A stretch of 64,000 nt of DNA from Brevundimonas sp. (GTDB lineage Bacteria; Pseudomonadota; Alphaproteobacteria; Caulobacterales; Caulobacteraceae): contig NZ_JACESA010000001.1 of the NCBI RefSeq assembly GCF_013912065.1, forward strand, positions 124,001 through 188,000. The letters run 5' to 3'. The position numbers were made by a program, and so were the translations under genes. A model generated the notes under the pieces. It was not told the DNA's origin. It saw only the letters and a program-made list of their open reading frames with translations, and ran no database searches. The number at the start of each line of letters is the position of its first letter. Position 1 is the stretch's first letter. This document shows positions 44,186-54,378 of this stretch, piece by piece.

Positions 44186-46257
44186 GCGATGTAGGGGCGG
44201 GGACCGGCGGCCGCGCCTCGGGCGATGTCAGCCGAGGGCGTCAGGGGCGCCGAGCCGCCGTTCAGCCGGGCTTTGTAGACGGCCATATTCTCCATCACCC
44301 GCATCATATAGTTACGCGTCTCCGTGAAGGGCGCGCATTCGATGAAGTCTATGGCGGCGTTCGCGTCGCCGCGCGGATCGCCACAACGCGCGATCCATTG
44401 GTTCGGTCGGGCCGGGCCGGCGTTATAGCCGACCGTCGCCAGCAGCATGGAGCCGTTGTTCGCGGCCATCAGCTCGCCCAGGTGATAGCTGCCGAGGGTC
44501 ATGTTGTAGTCGGGATCCCACAGCTGTTCGGCCGAGAACCCCATGCCCAGGCGACGCGCGACGCCGGAGGCGGTCGCGGGCAGGAACTGCATCATTCCGC
44601 GCGCGTCGGCCCCGGATCGGGCGCGGGGATCGAAGCTGGATTCCTGACGAGTGATGGCCTGGGTGAACTCCAGCGGTGCGGCGCCGGCGACCTGGGGCGG
44701 GACGCGGACGGGGTACATGCGTTCAGGCAGGACGAACCCACGCTGGCTGGCCGCGCGTCCGACCATCATGGCGGTGAAACCCTCGCCATAGCCACGCGTC
44801 AGGTCCATCAGCAGAGCCAGATCCTCAATGGTCGGTAGGTCATTGTCGAGCTGATAGGCGAAGACGCGCACCAGGCTGGTTTCACCGGTCTCGCCGAGGA
44901 TGCGCGTGGCGCGGACGATCTCGTTGCCCTCGAACCGGGCTACGTCGGCCGCGGTCGGCGCAGGTTCGCCGGGCAGGGTCAGGGTCGCGATGCCGGCCTT
45001 TTCAGCCGCCAGCTGGCCATAGAAGGTCTGCCAATGCTGCGCGCCGTTGCGATAATAGCTGAGCGCGGCCTCGCGTTCGCCGCGCGCTTCCGCCGCTCGA
45101 CCCAGCCAATAATAGGCGCGGCCCTGGGTGATGGGGGTAGAGGAGGCGGTGCGTAGGGCCTCGAAGTGGCGGGCGGCGACCTCGGGCTGGTTCAGCTTGG
45201 TCAGGGCGACCCAGCCGGCGAAGAACTCGGCGTCCACCATCCGGTCGCCGGAGGTGAAGCCGTGGCCGTTCATCGCCTCATAGGCGGCGCGCCAGTTCCC
45301 CTGTTGCAGGGCGTCCAGATAATAGTTCCGGCGTTCGGTCCAAAGCGTGTTGTCACCTGTCGTATGGCCCGGCGCCGGCGGTAGGTTGGCCAGCAGGGGG
45401 AAGGCTTCCGACTGGCGATTTTGGGAGCGCAGGATGCGAACCCGTTCCAGCGTCACCGCAGGGTCCGTCGCCTGGGCCGAGGTCAGGCCAGCGACGACGG
45501 CGTCGGGGCTATAGGCCGTGCGCAGGCTGATGACGGTGTTCGCGACGGCCGCCCGTTCCGGCGAGACCAGCCCCAGCATGGCGAGCGTGGCCGGACCGTG
45601 AGGGCCCAGCAGCAGCAGGTTCAGTCGCGCCTCGTGATCGGCGGGGGTCAGCCAGCCGGACCAAGCGGATAGGATGCGCGATTGGGGCGCCTCGTCGAAG
45701 GAGCGGGTACGCCACCAGTCGCGAATCAGGGCGCGGGCCTGGTCGCGACGTCCGCGCTGCTCAAGCGCCGAGGCATAGGCGATGGCCCCTTCGACCGTCT
45801 CGGGCTCCTGATCGGCGAACAGGGCCAGGGCGGCGTCCGGGCCGACGCCAGAGCGGTCCAAGACTTTTTCGGTCGCCTCGCGTCGCGATTCGGCGCGTGG
45901 CCAGCCGGCGAGGGCGGTCTGGGCCTGGGCCAGTTCGGCGTAGGACAGCTGCTCGCCCGAAGTGTCGATCAGGGCCCACTCAACAAGCTTGCGCGCGGTT
46001 GGGTCGCGCAACTGGGAAATCGCCGACTGGGCGCCGAAGACGTCGCGGGCGCGGGCGGCGGCGAGCCCTTGCCGGAACAGGGCCGTGTCCTGATCATTCA
46101 GCACGCGGCCTTGATAGGTCGGGCTGTAACCCGGCACGGACTGGGACACGGACGCATAGGGAACGGGCTGGCCAGACGGCATATCCTGGGGGTTCGGCGC
46201 AAGCACGGCGAGGGCCGCAGCCAGACTGGTCGCAATCATGATCTTTCCTGTTCTCAT
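44179..46257 (-). CDS. slt: Soluble lytic murein transglycosylase (Slt70-like)
   Basis: This 692-residue periplasmic lytic transglycosylase cleaves the glycan of peptidoglycan to anhydromuropeptides. It has a signal peptide at residues 1-20, a long superhelical region of TPR-like helices (about 60-500), then the SLT catalytic domain with Glu539 in ITRQES, the GMMQFLPATA motif, and AYNAG-like VGYNAGPARPNQW. The start at 46257 gives a proper charged n-region; ATG 46239 has a better ribosome-binding site (AGGA) but no positive charge. It is monocistronic. Confidence 0.92.
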   Translation of the reverse strand: MRTGKIMIATSLAAALAVLAPNPQDMPSGQPVPYASVSQSVPGYSPTYQGRVLNDQDTALFRQGLAAARARDVFGAQSAISQLRDPTARKLVEWALIDTSGEQLSYAELAQAQTALAGWPRAESRREATEKVLDRSGVGPDAALALFADQEPETVEGAIAYASALEQRGRRDQARALIRDWWRTRSFDEAPQSRILSAWSGWLTPADHEARLNLLLLGPHGPATLAMLGLVSPERAAVANTVISLRTAYSPDAVVAGLTSAQATDPAVTLERVRILRSQNRQSEAFPLLANLPPAPGHTTGDNTLWTERRNYYLDALQQGNWRAAYEAMNGHGFTSGDRMVDAEFFAGWVALTKLNQPEVAARHFEALRTASSTPITQGRAYYWLGRAAEARGEREAALSYYRNGAQHWQTFYGQLAAEKAGIATLTLPGEPAPTAADVARFEGNEIVRATRILGETGETSLVRVFAYQLDNDLPTIEDLALLMDLTRGYGEGFTAMMVGRAASQRGFVLPERMYPVRVPPQVAGAAPLEFTQAITRQESSFDPRARSGADARGMMQFLPATASGVARRLGMGFSAEQLWDPDYNMTLGSYHLGELMAANNGSMLLATVGYNAGPARPNQWIARCGDPRGDANAAIDFIECAPFTETRNYMMRVMENMAVYKARLNGGSAPLTPSADIARGAAAGPRPYIAY

Positions 46258-46364
46258 TCATCCCGGTTGCGGCGGAGCCGCTGGCGACCTAACGTCCCGC
46301 GCTCTAAAGACAGAGGCGTTGGACATCCGTCCTTCGCCCCTCCCCACGCAGGCTAGCTAGTCCC

Positions 46365-47249
46365 ATGACCGCCCCTTTGTTCAAGGGCGTGATCACCGCC
46401 CTGATCACACCTCTTCGTGACGGAAACGTGGACGAAGCCGCATTCGCCACCCTGATCGACCGTCAGATCGCCGCAGGCGTCAGCGGGCTCGTGCCCGTCG
46501 GGACGACCGGCGAAGGCGCCAGCATGGATCTGGACGAGCATAAGCATGTGATCGAACTGTGCGTGCGGCTGGTGGCGGGCCGTGTCAGCGTCATCGCTGG
46601 AACAGGGTCGCCCTATACCAAGGAAGCGCTCGAACTCACGCGCCACGCCAAGGCGGTGGGCGCGGATGGGGCCCTGATTGTCACGCCCTACTATATCCGC
46701 CCGTCGCAGGCGGGCATGGCGGCGCATTTCGAGACCATCGCCGACGCCGTCCAACTGCCGATCCTGCTCTATAACGTGCCGGGGCGAACGGGGGCCGATC
46801 TGGCCAATGAGACCGTGGCGCGGCTGGCGGCTCATCCGAACATTGTCGGCGTCAAGGACGCCACCGGCGACATGAGCCGGGCCGCTTGGATGCACGCCAA
46901 CATCAGCGGCCAGTTCGACCTGATCTCGGGCGATGATTCGAGCTATCTGGGTTATCATGCCTGCGGCGGCGTCGGACTGATCTCGGTGGCGTCCAATGTC
47001 GCGCCCGAGGCCATGGTAGCCCTTCACAATGCGCTGGCGGCCGGCGATTACGCCACCGCCCGAGACTGGCAGGACCGGCTGATCGGCCTGTGCAAGGCGC
47101 TGTTCCTCGACAATTCTCCGGCGCCGACCAAATACGCCCTGGCCCGATTGGGTCTGTGCAGCGAGGAGGCTCGCCTGCCGCTGTCGCCGACCTCGGATGA
47201 GGTCAAACCGCTGATCGACCGCGCCATGGCGGACGCAGGCGTGGTCTGA
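46365..47249 (+). CDS. dapA: 4-hydroxy-tetrahydrodipicolinate synthase
   Basis: DapA condenses pyruvate with aspartate semialdehyde in lysine and diaminopimelate synthesis. It has 294 residues, the usual length. The Schiff-base Lys is Lys164 in VGVKDATGD; Tyr136 lies in [10 protein letters not shown], and the substrate loop is [11 protein letters not shown]. The stop overlaps the smpB start as TGATG, so the two are probably translated together. The same dapA-smpB order occurs in other alphaproteobacteria. Confidence 0.97.
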   Translation: MTAPLFKGVITALITPLRDGNVDEAAFATLIDRQIAAGVSGLVPVGTTGEGASMDLDEHKHVIELCVRLVAGRVSVIAGTGSPYTKEALELTRHAKAVGADGALIVTPYYIRPSQAGMAAHFETIADAVQLPILLYNVPGRTGADLANETVARLAAHPNIVGVKDATGDMSRAAWMHANISGQFDLISGDDSSYLGYHACGGVGLISVASNVAPEAMVALHNALAAGDYATARDWQDRLIGLCKALFLDNSPAPTKYALARLGLCSEEARLPLSPTSDEVKPLIDRAMADAGVV

Positions 47250-47722
47250 TGGCGCCACAACCCCAGTCGAAGTCCAAGGTCATCGCCGAGAACCGCCGCG
47301 CGCGGTTCGATTATTTCCTCGAGGACAATATCGAGGCCGGCATCCAGCTGCTGGGCACCGAGATCAAGGCGCTGCGCGACGGGCGGGCCAATATCGCGGA
47401 AAGCTATGCGGCGGTGGAGGGTCGCGAGATCGTGCTGATCAACGCCGACATCCCGCCGTACAAGCAGGCCAACCGCTTCAATCACGAGCCCCGTCGGCCG
47501 CGCAAACTGCTGCTGCACAGAAAGCAGATCGACCGGTTGATCGGGGCGGTGCAGCGCGATGGTCAGACGATCATTCCGTTGAAGCTATATCTGAACGACG
47601 CCGGCAAGGCGAAGCTGGAAATCGCCCTGGCCAAGGGCAAGAAGCTGCACGACAAGCGCGAAGCCTCGGCCGAACGCGACTGGCAGCGGGACAAGGCGCG
47701 GCTGATGCGGGACAAGGGCTAG
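47249..47722 (+). CDS. smpB: SsrA-binding protein SmpB
   Basis: SmpB binds tmRNA and brings it to stalled ribosomes. The 157-residue protein has the oligonucleotide-binding core ([17 protein letters not shown], then [19 protein letters not shown]) and the positively charged C-terminal tail ([19 protein letters not shown]) that enters the mRNA channel. It is coupled to dapA. The tmRNA gene and sspB lie about 27 kb away in the same window. Confidence 0.97.
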   Translation: MAPQPQSKSKVIAENRRARFDYFLEDNIEAGIQLLGTEIKALRDGRANIAESYAAVEGREIVLINADIPPYKQANRFNHEPRRPRKLLLHRKQIDRLIGAVQRDGQTIIPLKLYLNDAGKAKLEIALAKGKKLHDKREASAERDWQRDKARLMRDKG

Positions 47723-47752
47723 GTCGCCAGCCCTGATCTTTGATCCTCAGGC

Positions 47753-47947
47753 CTAACCCAGGGGCCTGGCGTCCATGACGCCGGGAAGATCGGCGACCCT
47801 GTATCCGGCCCGTCCGCCAGTGCCGGCGGAGGGGGAGAAAAGCCCGCCCGTGATCAGCGTCAGCAGCGTAACGGCGACGACGACGATCGCGGCCAAGGCC
47901 GCGAGCCGGCGCTCGCGTTGAGTGAAAATCCCGTTGGTGCGTCGCAT
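47753..47947 (-). CDS. Small single-pass membrane protein
   Basis: I do not recognise this protein. The 64 residues contain a basic start (MRRTNGIFTQRERR), one membrane segment (LAALAAIVVVAVTLLTLITGG in parts, about residues 15-36) and a short periplasmic tail. GGAGG seven bases before the ATG is good evidence that it is translated. The rest of the 325-base gap between smpB and the glycosylase gene shows only short hairpins. Confidence 0.6.
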   Translation of the reverse strand: MRRTNGIFTQRERRLAALAAIVVVAVTLLTLITGGLFSPSAGTGGRAGYRVADLPGVMDARPLG

Positions 47948-48047
47948 GGTCCAGCCTCCCGCTGGGAAACGAACGCGATGCGCCCGCCTCTGTTCCGCCT
48001 CAATTCAGAATGGCAGAGTCGTGCGACACACAAGCAACAGTTGATGG

Positions 48048-48686
48048 TTAGTTTTGCACGATCTCGCGCGCGCGTGCGAACACCGCCTCGAACATCGCCG
48101 GCGTCAGACGGCCCGTGTTCGTGTTGAGGCGTGAGCAGTGATAGGAGTTCAGGATCACATAGCCGCCGGCTTCGCCCTCTGACCCGTGGCCCGCGGGCAT
48201 TGAGGCGGCGGGGCGGCCGAAGGCCTTGAGGATGTTGCGGCGTGAAACGTCGCCCAGGGTCACGATCACCTTCAGATTGGGCAGCAGCGCCAGCCGGTCG
48301 ATCAGGAAGGGACGGCAGGTAGTTTCCTCGATCGGCAGAGGCTTGTTGCCGGGCGGGGCGCAACGAACGGCGTTGGTGATCATGCAGTCGACCAGGGTCA
48401 GATCGTCGTCGCCGTTCGGGTCGTAGGTTCCCTTCGCGAAACCCGCTTTCTTCAGCGTGTCGTACAGAAGCCAGCCGGCATGGTCGCCGGTGAAGGGGCG
48501 GCCGGTGCGATTGGCGCCGGTGCGGCCGGGCGCCAGACCTGCCACCAGCAGCCGGGCGTTCGGATCGCCGAAGGAGGGGGCGGGACCGTTCCACCAATCG
48601 GGGTTCTGACGGGCGTTCTCGCACCGGTACTCGACCAGGCGCGGGCAGAGCGGACAGTCGCGGGGGGGCTCTGGCGTCAGGCTCAT
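48048..48686 (-). CDS. Uracil-DNA glycosylase, type 5 (UdgB-like)
   Basis: This 212-residue iron-sulfur uracil-DNA glycosylase removes uracil and other deaminated bases. The four cluster Cys are in CPLC near the N-terminus, VRCAPP and the later TTCRPFL. The catalytic motif 1 region is GLAPGRTGANRTGRPFTGD, and motif 2 is SYHCSRLNTNTGRL, both in the type 5 form. The start is ATG 48686, overlapping the stop of the NYN gene (ATGA). The frame extends open far upstream of this ATG, but that part is a shadow of folK and rpoZ. Confidence 0.9.
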   Translation of the reverse strand: MSLTPEPPRDCPLCPRLVEYRCENARQNPDWWNGPAPSFGDPNARLLVAGLAPGRTGANRTGRPFTGDHAGWLLYDTLKKAGFAKGTYDPNGDDDLTLVDCMITNAVRCAPPGNKPLPIEETTCRPFLIDRLALLPNLKVIVTLGDVSRRNILKAFGRPAASMPAGHGSEGEAGGYVILNSYHCSRLNTNTGRLTPAMFEAVFARAREIVQN

Positions 48687-49225
48687 TGGGCGGCGCCGGT
48701 CTTGGGGCGACTGAACTCGGCCATCAGGTCGTTGAGGTCCAGGAAGGCGTCGGCCTGACGGCGCAGTTCGTCGGCGATATGGGGCGGTTGGGTCTTCTGG
48801 GTTGAAATCACGGTCACCCGCACGCCTCGCGCCTGAACCGCCTGGACCAGCCGACGGAAGTCGCCGTCGCCGGAAAACAGGACCGCATGGTCGATCGCCG
48901 GCGCCAGTTCCAGCATGTCCACCGCGATCTCGATGTCCATATTGCCCTTGATGCGGCTGTGGCCGGAAGAGTCCGTGAACCGCTTGACCGGCTTGGTCAC
49001 GACTGAAAACCCATTGTAGTCCAGCCAGTCCACTAAAGGCTTGATCGGTGAGAACTCTTCGCCCTCGACCACCGCCGTGTAATAATAGGCCCGTGTCAGG
49101 ATGGATTTCTCGCGAAACCAGTCCAGCATGCGCCGGAAGTCCATGTCGTGCTGAAGGGCGCGGGCGGCGGAATAGAGGTTCGAACCGTCGATGAAGATCG
49201 CCAGCCGGTCGGTGGAATGAAACAT
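48683..49225 (-). CDS. NYN-domain (LabA/DUF88-like) predicted ribonuclease
   Basis: This 180-residue PIN-like NYN-domain protein has the first Asp in AIFIDGSNLYSA, the pair KGNMDIEIAVDML and the last acidic cluster FSGDGDFRRLVQAV. These Asp residues match the metal-binding set of the family, so an RNase role is likely. The start codon at 49225 shares CATG with the divergent folK. The stop overlaps the start of the uracil-DNA glycosylase gene, so the two are translationally linked. Confidence 0.9.
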   Translation of the reverse strand: MFHSTDRLAIFIDGSNLYSAARALQHDMDFRRMLDWFREKSILTRAYYYTAVVEGEEFSPIKPLVDWLDYNGFSVVTKPVKRFTDSSGHSRIKGNMDIEIAVDMLELAPAIDHAVLFSGDGDFRRLVQAVQARGVRVTVISTQKTQPPHIADELRRQADAFLDLNDLMAEFSRPKTGAAQ

Positions 49226-49799
49226 GAAAGACGCCGTCGAAAGGGATGAAGAATATGACGTCCGGCCAGACGGCGGCCTCGACGTGGGAATCGAGGAGAC
49301 GCTGGAATTGGACGCCGCAGTCATCGTGGCGCTGGGCTGTAATGACAAGGGGGTCTGGGCTTCCTGTCGCGAGGCGCTGGAGGCGGCGTTGGCGCGGTTC
49401 CGCAGCGAGGGGATCGACGTGGTGGCACGGTCGTCCTGGTGGTCGTCCCGGGCCTGGCCCGACCCCGAAGACCCGACCTTTCTGAACGGGGCGGTGATCG
49501 TCCGCACCGATCACGATCCTCATGAGCTGATGGCGGCGTTGGGTCGGATCGAGGAGGTGTTCGGCCGCGAACGTTCGGTCCGCAATGCGCCGCGCACCCT
49601 GGACCTGGACCTGATCGCCTATGGTCGGCTCAGCGGCGATCTGGACGGGCTTATCCTGCCCCATCCGCGCGCCGCCGAGCGAAAGTTCGTCATGGGCCCG
49701 ATCGCCGAGATGGCGCCCGCCTGGGTGCATCCGCATGGGGGGGAGGCGGGGGTGCTGGCCGCCGCTGCGTTGGTCGGTACTGACGCTCATCCGGTCTGA
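49224..49799 (+). CDS. folK: 6-hydroxymethyl-7,8-dihydropterin pyrophosphokinase
   Basis: HPPK transfers pyrophosphate from ATP to 6-hydroxymethyl-dihydropterin in folate synthesis. The 191-residue protein has VALGCNDKG, the pterin-binding FLNGAVIVRTD region, and the signature RNAPRTLDLDLIAYG with the Mg ligands. The first 30 residues are acidic and extend beyond the usual start. The ATG at 49224 is preceded by GGTGGA seven bases away, and a GTG at 49284 is possible. It is divergent from the NYN gene, sharing CATG. Confidence 0.92.
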   Translation: MKDAVERDEEYDVRPDGGLDVGIEETLELDAAVIVALGCNDKGVWASCREALEAALARFRSEGIDVVARSSWWSSRAWPDPEDPTFLNGAVIVRTDHDPHELMAALGRIEEVFGRERSVRNAPRTLDLDLIAYGRLSGDLDGLILPHPRAAERKFVMGPIAEMAPAWVHPHGGEAGVLAAAALVGTDAHPV

Positions 49800-49823
49800 G
49801 GCCAAACTTCCGCCGCTCTGGCG

Positions 49824-49852
49824 TTGCAAAATATAGTCCCCATCTGTATTTG
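49824..49852 (+). promoter_or_regulatory. Promoter of rpoZ
   Basis: TTGCAA (49824-49829) and TATTTG (49847-49852) are separated by 17 bases, 31 bases before the rpoZ start. It probably also drives the (p)ppGpp synthetase gene. Confidence 0.5.
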
Positions 49853-49883
49853 ACGCGGTTCTCCCCCGCGTCCGAGGAATTTC

Positions 49884-50243
49884 ATGGCCCGCGTCACCGT
49901 CGAAGATTGCATCGAGAAGGTCCCGAACCGCTTTGGTCTGGTTCTGCTGGCCGGCCACCGTGCCCGCAGCATTGCCAATGGCGCCGCCCTGACGATCGAC
50001 CGCGACAACGACAAGAACCCCGTCGTCGCCCTGCGCGAGATCGCCGACGACACTGTCGTGCCGGACGAACTGCAGGAAACCATCATCACCACGCTGCAAC
50101 GCGTCGATGAGCGCACCGAAGCCGAGGACGAGGCCGAAACCGTCGCCCTGCTGGCCGAGCCGCAGCACATGAACATGGCCGAGGCGGAACTGATCCGCGC
50201 CCTGCAGAGCGACCGCGACGGCGGTCAGGAGGAGCGCTACTGA
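49884..50243 (+). CDS. rpoZ: RNA polymerase omega subunit
   Basis: The omega subunit helps assemble the beta' subunit and, in proteobacteria, forms part of a ppGpp-binding site on RNA polymerase. The 119-residue protein has the conserved start [33 protein letters not shown] (in parts) and the [12 protein letters not shown] helix. The C-terminal acidic tail is longer than in Escherichia coli. The stop overlaps the start of the (p)ppGpp enzyme, an arrangement found in many proteobacteria. Confidence 0.96.
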   Translation: MARVTVEDCIEKVPNRFGLVLLAGHRARSIANGAALTIDRDNDKNPVVALREIADDTVVPDELQETIITTLQRVDERTEAEDEAETVALLAEPQHMNMAEAELIRALQSDRDGGQEERY

Positions 50244-52534
50244 CTCCCGAGGGAGCTCCTGGCGTCACTATCCTGCCGGCGCGGACCGAAACGGTTCCGC
50301 CGGCGCCCCAAGCTGCGAACAAAAACGACCCGGTATCGGCCGCCGAACCTGGCCAGCCGGTTCAGAAGCGCGCGCCCGTTCTGCGTCAGTTCGAGCTGAT
50401 TGAGGCCGTCAAGGCCTATGATCCCACCGCCGACGAAGCGCTGCTGAACCGCGCCTATGTCTATGCGATGAAGATGCACGGCTCGCAGTTGCGGGCCTCG
50501 GGCGATCCGTATTTCGCCCACCCGATCCAGGTCGCGGGCATTCTGACCGACTACAAGCTCGACACGGCCACCATCGTCACGGCCCTGCTGCACGACGTGG
50601 TCGAGGACACCTCGGCGACGCGCGATGACATCGCCCAGATGTTCGGCGAGGAGGTCGCGGTCCTGGTAGAGGGCGTGACCAAACTGAGCCGCCTAGAGCT
50701 GCAGGCCGAACATACCCGACAGGCCGAAAACCTACGGAAATTCATCCTGGCCATCAGCCGCGACGTGCGGGTGCTGTTGGTCAAGCTGGCCGACCGGCTG
50801 CACAACATGCGCACCCTCCAGTATGTGAAGCCGGAAAAGCGCGAGCGGATCAGCCGCGAGACCCTGGAGGTCTATGCGCCCCTGGGCCGGTCCATCGGCA
50901 TTCATTCGATCGCTTCCGAACTGGAAGAACTGGCCTTCACCTATCTGAACCCGACCGCCAAGACCGCCATCGAGCGGCGGCTGGAGGCGCTGAAGCTGGA
51001 GCATGGCCGCGCCATCGAAGGGGTGGCCGCCGAGGTCGAGCGCGTCCTGTCGGAAGCCGGGGTCGGGGCCCATGTGTTCGGGCGACAGAAGACGCCCTAT
51101 TCGATCTGGCGCAAGCTGCAGCGCAAGTCCGTCGGTTTCTCGTCGCTGTCGGACATCTACGGCTTCCGCGTCCTGGTCGAGGCTGAGGACGACTGTTACC
51201 GCGCCCTGGGGGTGATCCATCGCGAATGGCCGATGGTGCCGGAGCGGTTCAAGGACTTCATCTCGACGCCCAAGTCGAACAACTACCGCTCCTTGCACAC
51301 GACCGTCGTAGGACCGCGCGGTCTCCGGATCGAGATGCAGATCCGGACCGAGGCCATGGACCGGGTCGCCGAGGACGGGGTCGCCGCCCACTGGCGCTAC
51401 AAGAACGAATCCTATGGCTTCGATCGGGAAGCGATGGCCAAGGGCGGTGGTCGCGACCCGCTGCAGAACCTGCGCCACCTCGTCCAGGTGATCGAGCATG
51501 GCGAAGGCGGCGAAGACTGGGTCGAGCACGCCAAGCTCGAAATGTACCTGGATCAGGTCTTCGTCTTCACGCCCAAGGGACGTCTGGTGACCCTGCCGCG
51601 CGGCGGCATGCCGCTGGACTTCGCCTATGCGGTCCATACGGAGGTCGGCGACACGGCCGTCGGGGTCAAGGTGAACGGCGAACTGAAGCCGATGCGCACG
51701 CCGCTTCAGAACGGCGACGTGGTCGAGATCATCCGGGGCGCCAAGCGGGAAGTGCCCGCCGACTGGCGCAGCCTGACCGTCACCGGCCGGGCGCGTTCGG
51801 CCATCCGCCGCCACATCCGCACTTCCGAGCGGGAGGAGTTCGTCAAACTGGGACGGGTGGCGTTGCAACAGACCCTGGCCCGCGTCGAAAAGACCCTGGC
51901 GGAAGTCTCGCTGAAGCCGATCCTAGAGACCCTGGCGGTCGCCAGCGACGACGATGTCTTCGAAAGCCTGGGCCGGGGGCGTCTGTCGCCGACGGCGGTG
52001 GCCGAAACCCTGTTCCCGTCGCTGCAGGGTCGATTGAAAGCTGGACCGGAAAAGCAGAGAATCGAAGGGGAGACCGCGCGCCTGTTCGTGCGCGGCGGCG
52101 GTCTGACGCCCGGCGTCAGCGTCCATTTCGGCCAGTGCTGCACCCCGGTGCCCGGCGACCGGATCGTCGGCATCCTGGAGCCCGAGGTCGGACTGACGGT
52201 CCACACCATCGATTGCCAGACCCTGGCCGCGTTCGCGGACGACGATTCGGTCTGGCATGACCTGCAATGGACGCCCCAGGCCGAGACAGACGCCGTCGCG
52301 GCGGTGCGGCTCAAGGCGACCATCCGCAATGCCCCGGGGGTGCTGGGCCAGGTCACGACCCTGATCGGCGAGGCGGGCGGAAACATCATCAATCTGTCGA
52401 TGGCCTATCGACAGCAGGACTTCTTCGACGTGACCATCGACGTCGAGGTCGAGGACGCGAAACATGCGACCATGCTGATGGCGGCGTTGCGGGCCAATCC
52501 GTCGGTCGACAACGTGGACCGCGGTCGGGGCTGA
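50240..52534 (+). CDS. spoT: Bifunctional (p)ppGpp synthetase/hydrolase (Rsh/SpoT)
   Basis: This enzyme makes and degrades (p)ppGpp. The frame is open from the rpoZ end and has no ATG, GTG or TTG before 50468, yet residues before that point ([26 protein letters not shown]) belong to the conserved HD domain. CTG 50240 has AGGAGGAG (50227-50234) at the right distance and overlaps the rpoZ stop (CTGA), giving 764 residues. Domains in order: HD hydrolase with His118 in HDVVED, synthetase (about 290-400, with [15 protein letters not shown]), TGS (about 435-500) and C-terminal ACT. If only ATG 50468 were used, 76 residues would be lost. Confidence 0.9.
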   Translation: MTPEGAPGVTILPARTETVPPAPQAANKNDPVSAAEPGQPVQKRAPVLRQFELIEAVKAYDPTADEALLNRAYVYAMKMHGSQLRASGDPYFAHPIQVAGILTDYKLDTATIVTALLHDVVEDTSATRDDIAQMFGEEVAVLVEGVTKLSRLELQAEHTRQAENLRKFILAISRDVRVLLVKLADRLHNMRTLQYVKPEKRERISRETLEVYAPLGRSIGIHSIASELEELAFTYLNPTAKTAIERRLEALKLEHGRAIEGVAAEVERVLSEAGVGAHVFGRQKTPYSIWRKLQRKSVGFSSLSDIYGFRVLVEAEDDCYRALGVIHREWPMVPERFKDFISTPKSNNYRSLHTTVVGPRGLRIEMQIRTEAMDRVAEDGVAAHWRYKNESYGFDREAMAKGGGRDPLQNLRHLVQVIEHGEGGEDWVEHAKLEMYLDQVFVFTPKGRLVTLPRGGMPLDFAYAVHTEVGDTAVGVKVNGELKPMRTPLQNGDVVEIIRGAKREVPADWRSLTVTGRARSAIRRHIRTSEREEFVKLGRVALQQTLARVEKTLAEVSLKPILETLAVASDDDVFESLGRGRLSPTAVAETLFPSLQGRLKAGPEKQRIEGETARLFVRGGGLTPGVSVHFGQCCTPVPGDRIVGILEPEVGLTVHTIDCQTLAAFADDDSVWHDLQWTPQAETDAVAAVRLKATIRNAPGVLGQVTTLIGEAGGNIINLSMAYRQQDFFDVTIDVEVEDAKHATMLMAALRANPSVDNVDRGRG

Positions 52535-52572
52535 GCCTTTTACTCGCCCGTGCGACCCGCTAAGACCGCGCC

Positions 52573-53157
52573 ATGAACACCGAAGACGTCCTGAACGAAT
52601 TCCGCGACGCCGGCGCCCTGCGCGAAGGCCATTTCGTCCTCTCCTCCGGCCTGCACAGCCCGGTCTTCCTGCAGAAGAACCTGGTCTTCATGCAAACCAA
52701 CCGCTGCGCCCGGCTGTGCAAGGCCTTGGCCGAGAAGATCATCGCCGCCGTCGGGCCGGTCGATGTCGCCATTTCACCGGCGGTGGGCGGCATCATTCCC
52801 GGCTACGAGACCGCGCGTCACCTGGGCGTGCCATCCATGTATGTCGAGCGGGAAGGCGGGACGTTCAAGCTGCGTCGTGGCTTCTCTGTCGAACCTGGCC
52901 AGAAGGTGGTGATGGTCGAGGATATCGTCACCACGGGCCTGTCGTCGCGGGAATGCATCGCCGCCATCCAGGCAGCGGGTGGCGACGTCGTGGCGGCCGC
53001 CTGTATCGTCGATCGCTCGGGAGGCAAGGCCGATGTCGGGGTTCCCCTGATCGCCCTGGCCTCGCTGGAGGTCCCGGCCTATGCGGCCGACGCCCTGCCG
53101 CCGGAACTGGCCGCCCTGCCGGTCGAGGATCCCGGCAGCCGCAGACTGTCGAAATGA
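52573..53157 (+). CDS. pyrE: Orotate phosphoribosyltransferase
   Basis: PyrE converts orotate and PRPP to orotidine monophosphate in pyrimidine synthesis. The 194 residues include the [16 protein letters not shown] region, the [14 protein letters not shown] strand and the PRPP-binding motif [13 protein letters not shown]. It lies 38 bases after the (p)ppGpp enzyme and 24 bases before pdxJ, likely in one transcript. The short-branch form without a long N-terminal extension is usual for alphaproteobacteria. Confidence 0.93.
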   Translation: MNTEDVLNEFRDAGALREGHFVLSSGLHSPVFLQKNLVFMQTNRCARLCKALAEKIIAAVGPVDVAISPAVGGIIPGYETARHLGVPSMYVEREGGTFKLRRGFSVEPGQKVVMVEDIVTTGLSSRECIAAIQAAGGDVVAAACIVDRSGGKADVGVPLIALASLEVPAYAADALPPELAALPVEDPGSRRLSK

Positions 53158-53181
53158 TCCCCGTCATGAGCAGGAACTGAG

Positions 53182-53922
53182 ATGCGCGAACGGGTCAGGC
53201 TGGGCGTCAACATCGATCACGTCGCGACGGTGCGAAACGCGCGCGGCGGAACCCATCCCGACCCGGCCCGCGCGGCCGAGGCGGCGCTGGCGGCTGGCGC
53301 TGACGGCATCACCGCCCATCTGCGCGAGGATCGCCGCCACATCACCGACGCCGATATCGAGGTGCTGAGCGCCCTGTGCGCGCGGGCCGGCAAGCCGTTG
53401 AACTTCGAGATGGCGGTCACGGATGAAATGCTGGCCATCGCCCTGCGCCATCGCCCCCACGCCGCCTGCCTGGTGCCCGAGCGGCGTGAGGAAGTGACGA
53501 CCGAGGGAGGATTGGCGGTCGCCGGTTTCGAGGCGCGTATCGCCCCCGTGGCCAAGGTTCTGGCCGAGGCCGGGGTGCGCGTCTCCCTGTTCATCGAGCC
53601 GTCCGAAGAACAGGTCGAGGCCGCTGCGGCCGTGGGCGCCCAGGTCGTCGAACTGCACACCGGCCGCTATTGCCATCTGACTGACCCGGCCGAGCGGGAG
53701 GTGGAGTTCGAACGGATCGCCGCAGCCGCCGCCCAGGCCGACATCCTGGGGCTCGAGGTCCATGCCGGACATGGACTGGATTACGACACCGCGCCGCGCA
53801 TGCTGGCCATACGCGAGATCCGCGAGCTGAACATCGGCCATTTCCTGATCGGCGAATCCATCTTCATCGGCCTGGACGCCGCGATCCGGCGAATGCGGGC
53901 GGCGATGGACGCGGCCAAATGA
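53182..53922 (+). CDS. pdxJ: Pyridoxine 5'-phosphate synthase
   Basis: PdxJ forms pyridoxine 5'-phosphate from 1-deoxyxylulose 5-phosphate and 3-amino-2-oxopropyl phosphate. The 246-residue TIM barrel has [16 protein letters not shown] at the start, then [24 protein letters not shown] and, at the end, [12 protein letters not shown] and [14 protein letters not shown] precedes the ATG. Its stop overlaps the acpS start (ATGA), a pair conserved across proteobacteria. Confidence 0.97.
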   Translation: MRERVRLGVNIDHVATVRNARGGTHPDPARAAEAALAAGADGITAHLREDRRHITDADIEVLSALCARAGKPLNFEMAVTDEMLAIALRHRPHAACLVPERREEVTTEGGLAVAGFEARIAPVAKVLAEAGVRVSLFIEPSEEQVEAAAAVGAQVVELHTGRYCHLTDPAEREVEFERIAAAAAQADILGLEVHAGHGLDYDTAPRMLAIREIRELNIGHFLIGESIFIGLDAAIRRMRAAMDAAK

Positions 53923-54320
53923 TCGTCGGCGTCGGCGCCGACCTCTCGGACATCCGGCGCATACAGGCCTCGCTGGACCGGTTCGGCGAGCGGTTCAAAC
54001 AGCGCTGTTTCACCGAAATCGAGCGGACGCGGTCGGATCGCAAGCCAGACCCGGCCTGGAGCTACGCCAAGCGGTTCGCCGCCAAGGAAGCGTGCGCCAA
54101 GGCGCTGGGGACCGGAATGCGGGCGGATGTCTACTGGCGCGACATGGGGGTGGTGAACCTGCGTTCGGGGCAGCCGACCCTGGCCTTGACCGGCCATGCG
54201 GCCGATCATCTGGCGCGGCTGATCCCCCCCGGTCACGAAGCCAGGATTCACCTGACGCTGAGCGACGAGAACCCCTATGCGCTCGCCTTCGTGGTGATCG
54301 AAGCCTTGCCGCTGTCGTAA
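53919..54320 (+). CDS. acpS: Holo-acyl-carrier-protein synthase
   Basis: AcpS attaches the 4'-phosphopantetheine arm of CoA to apo-ACP. The 133-residue protein has [14 protein letters not shown] with the Mg-binding Asp, and the second signature [14 protein letters not shown] with the Glu and Lys. It overlaps pdxJ by four bases and is followed after 58 bases by lepB. The run pdxJ-acpS-lepB-rnc-era is typical for alphaproteobacteria. Confidence 0.95.
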   Translation: MIVGVGADLSDIRRIQASLDRFGERFKQRCFTEIERTRSDRKPDPAWSYAKRFAAKEACAKALGTGMRADVYWRDMGVVNLRSGQPTLALTGHAADHLARLIPPGHEARIHLTLSDENPYALAFVVIEALPLS

Positions 54321-54378
54321 TCGCGATATACCCGTCTCTCGACGACCGCGCCGACGCGGCAAGGGGATGCCTGATCGC

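Noticed and set aside
48687-50168. Long N-terminal extension of the uracil-DNA glycosylase
   Set aside because: The frame is open but passes antisense through rpoZ, folK and the NYN gene region; the family starts at the Met of 48686, which has an ATGA overlap.
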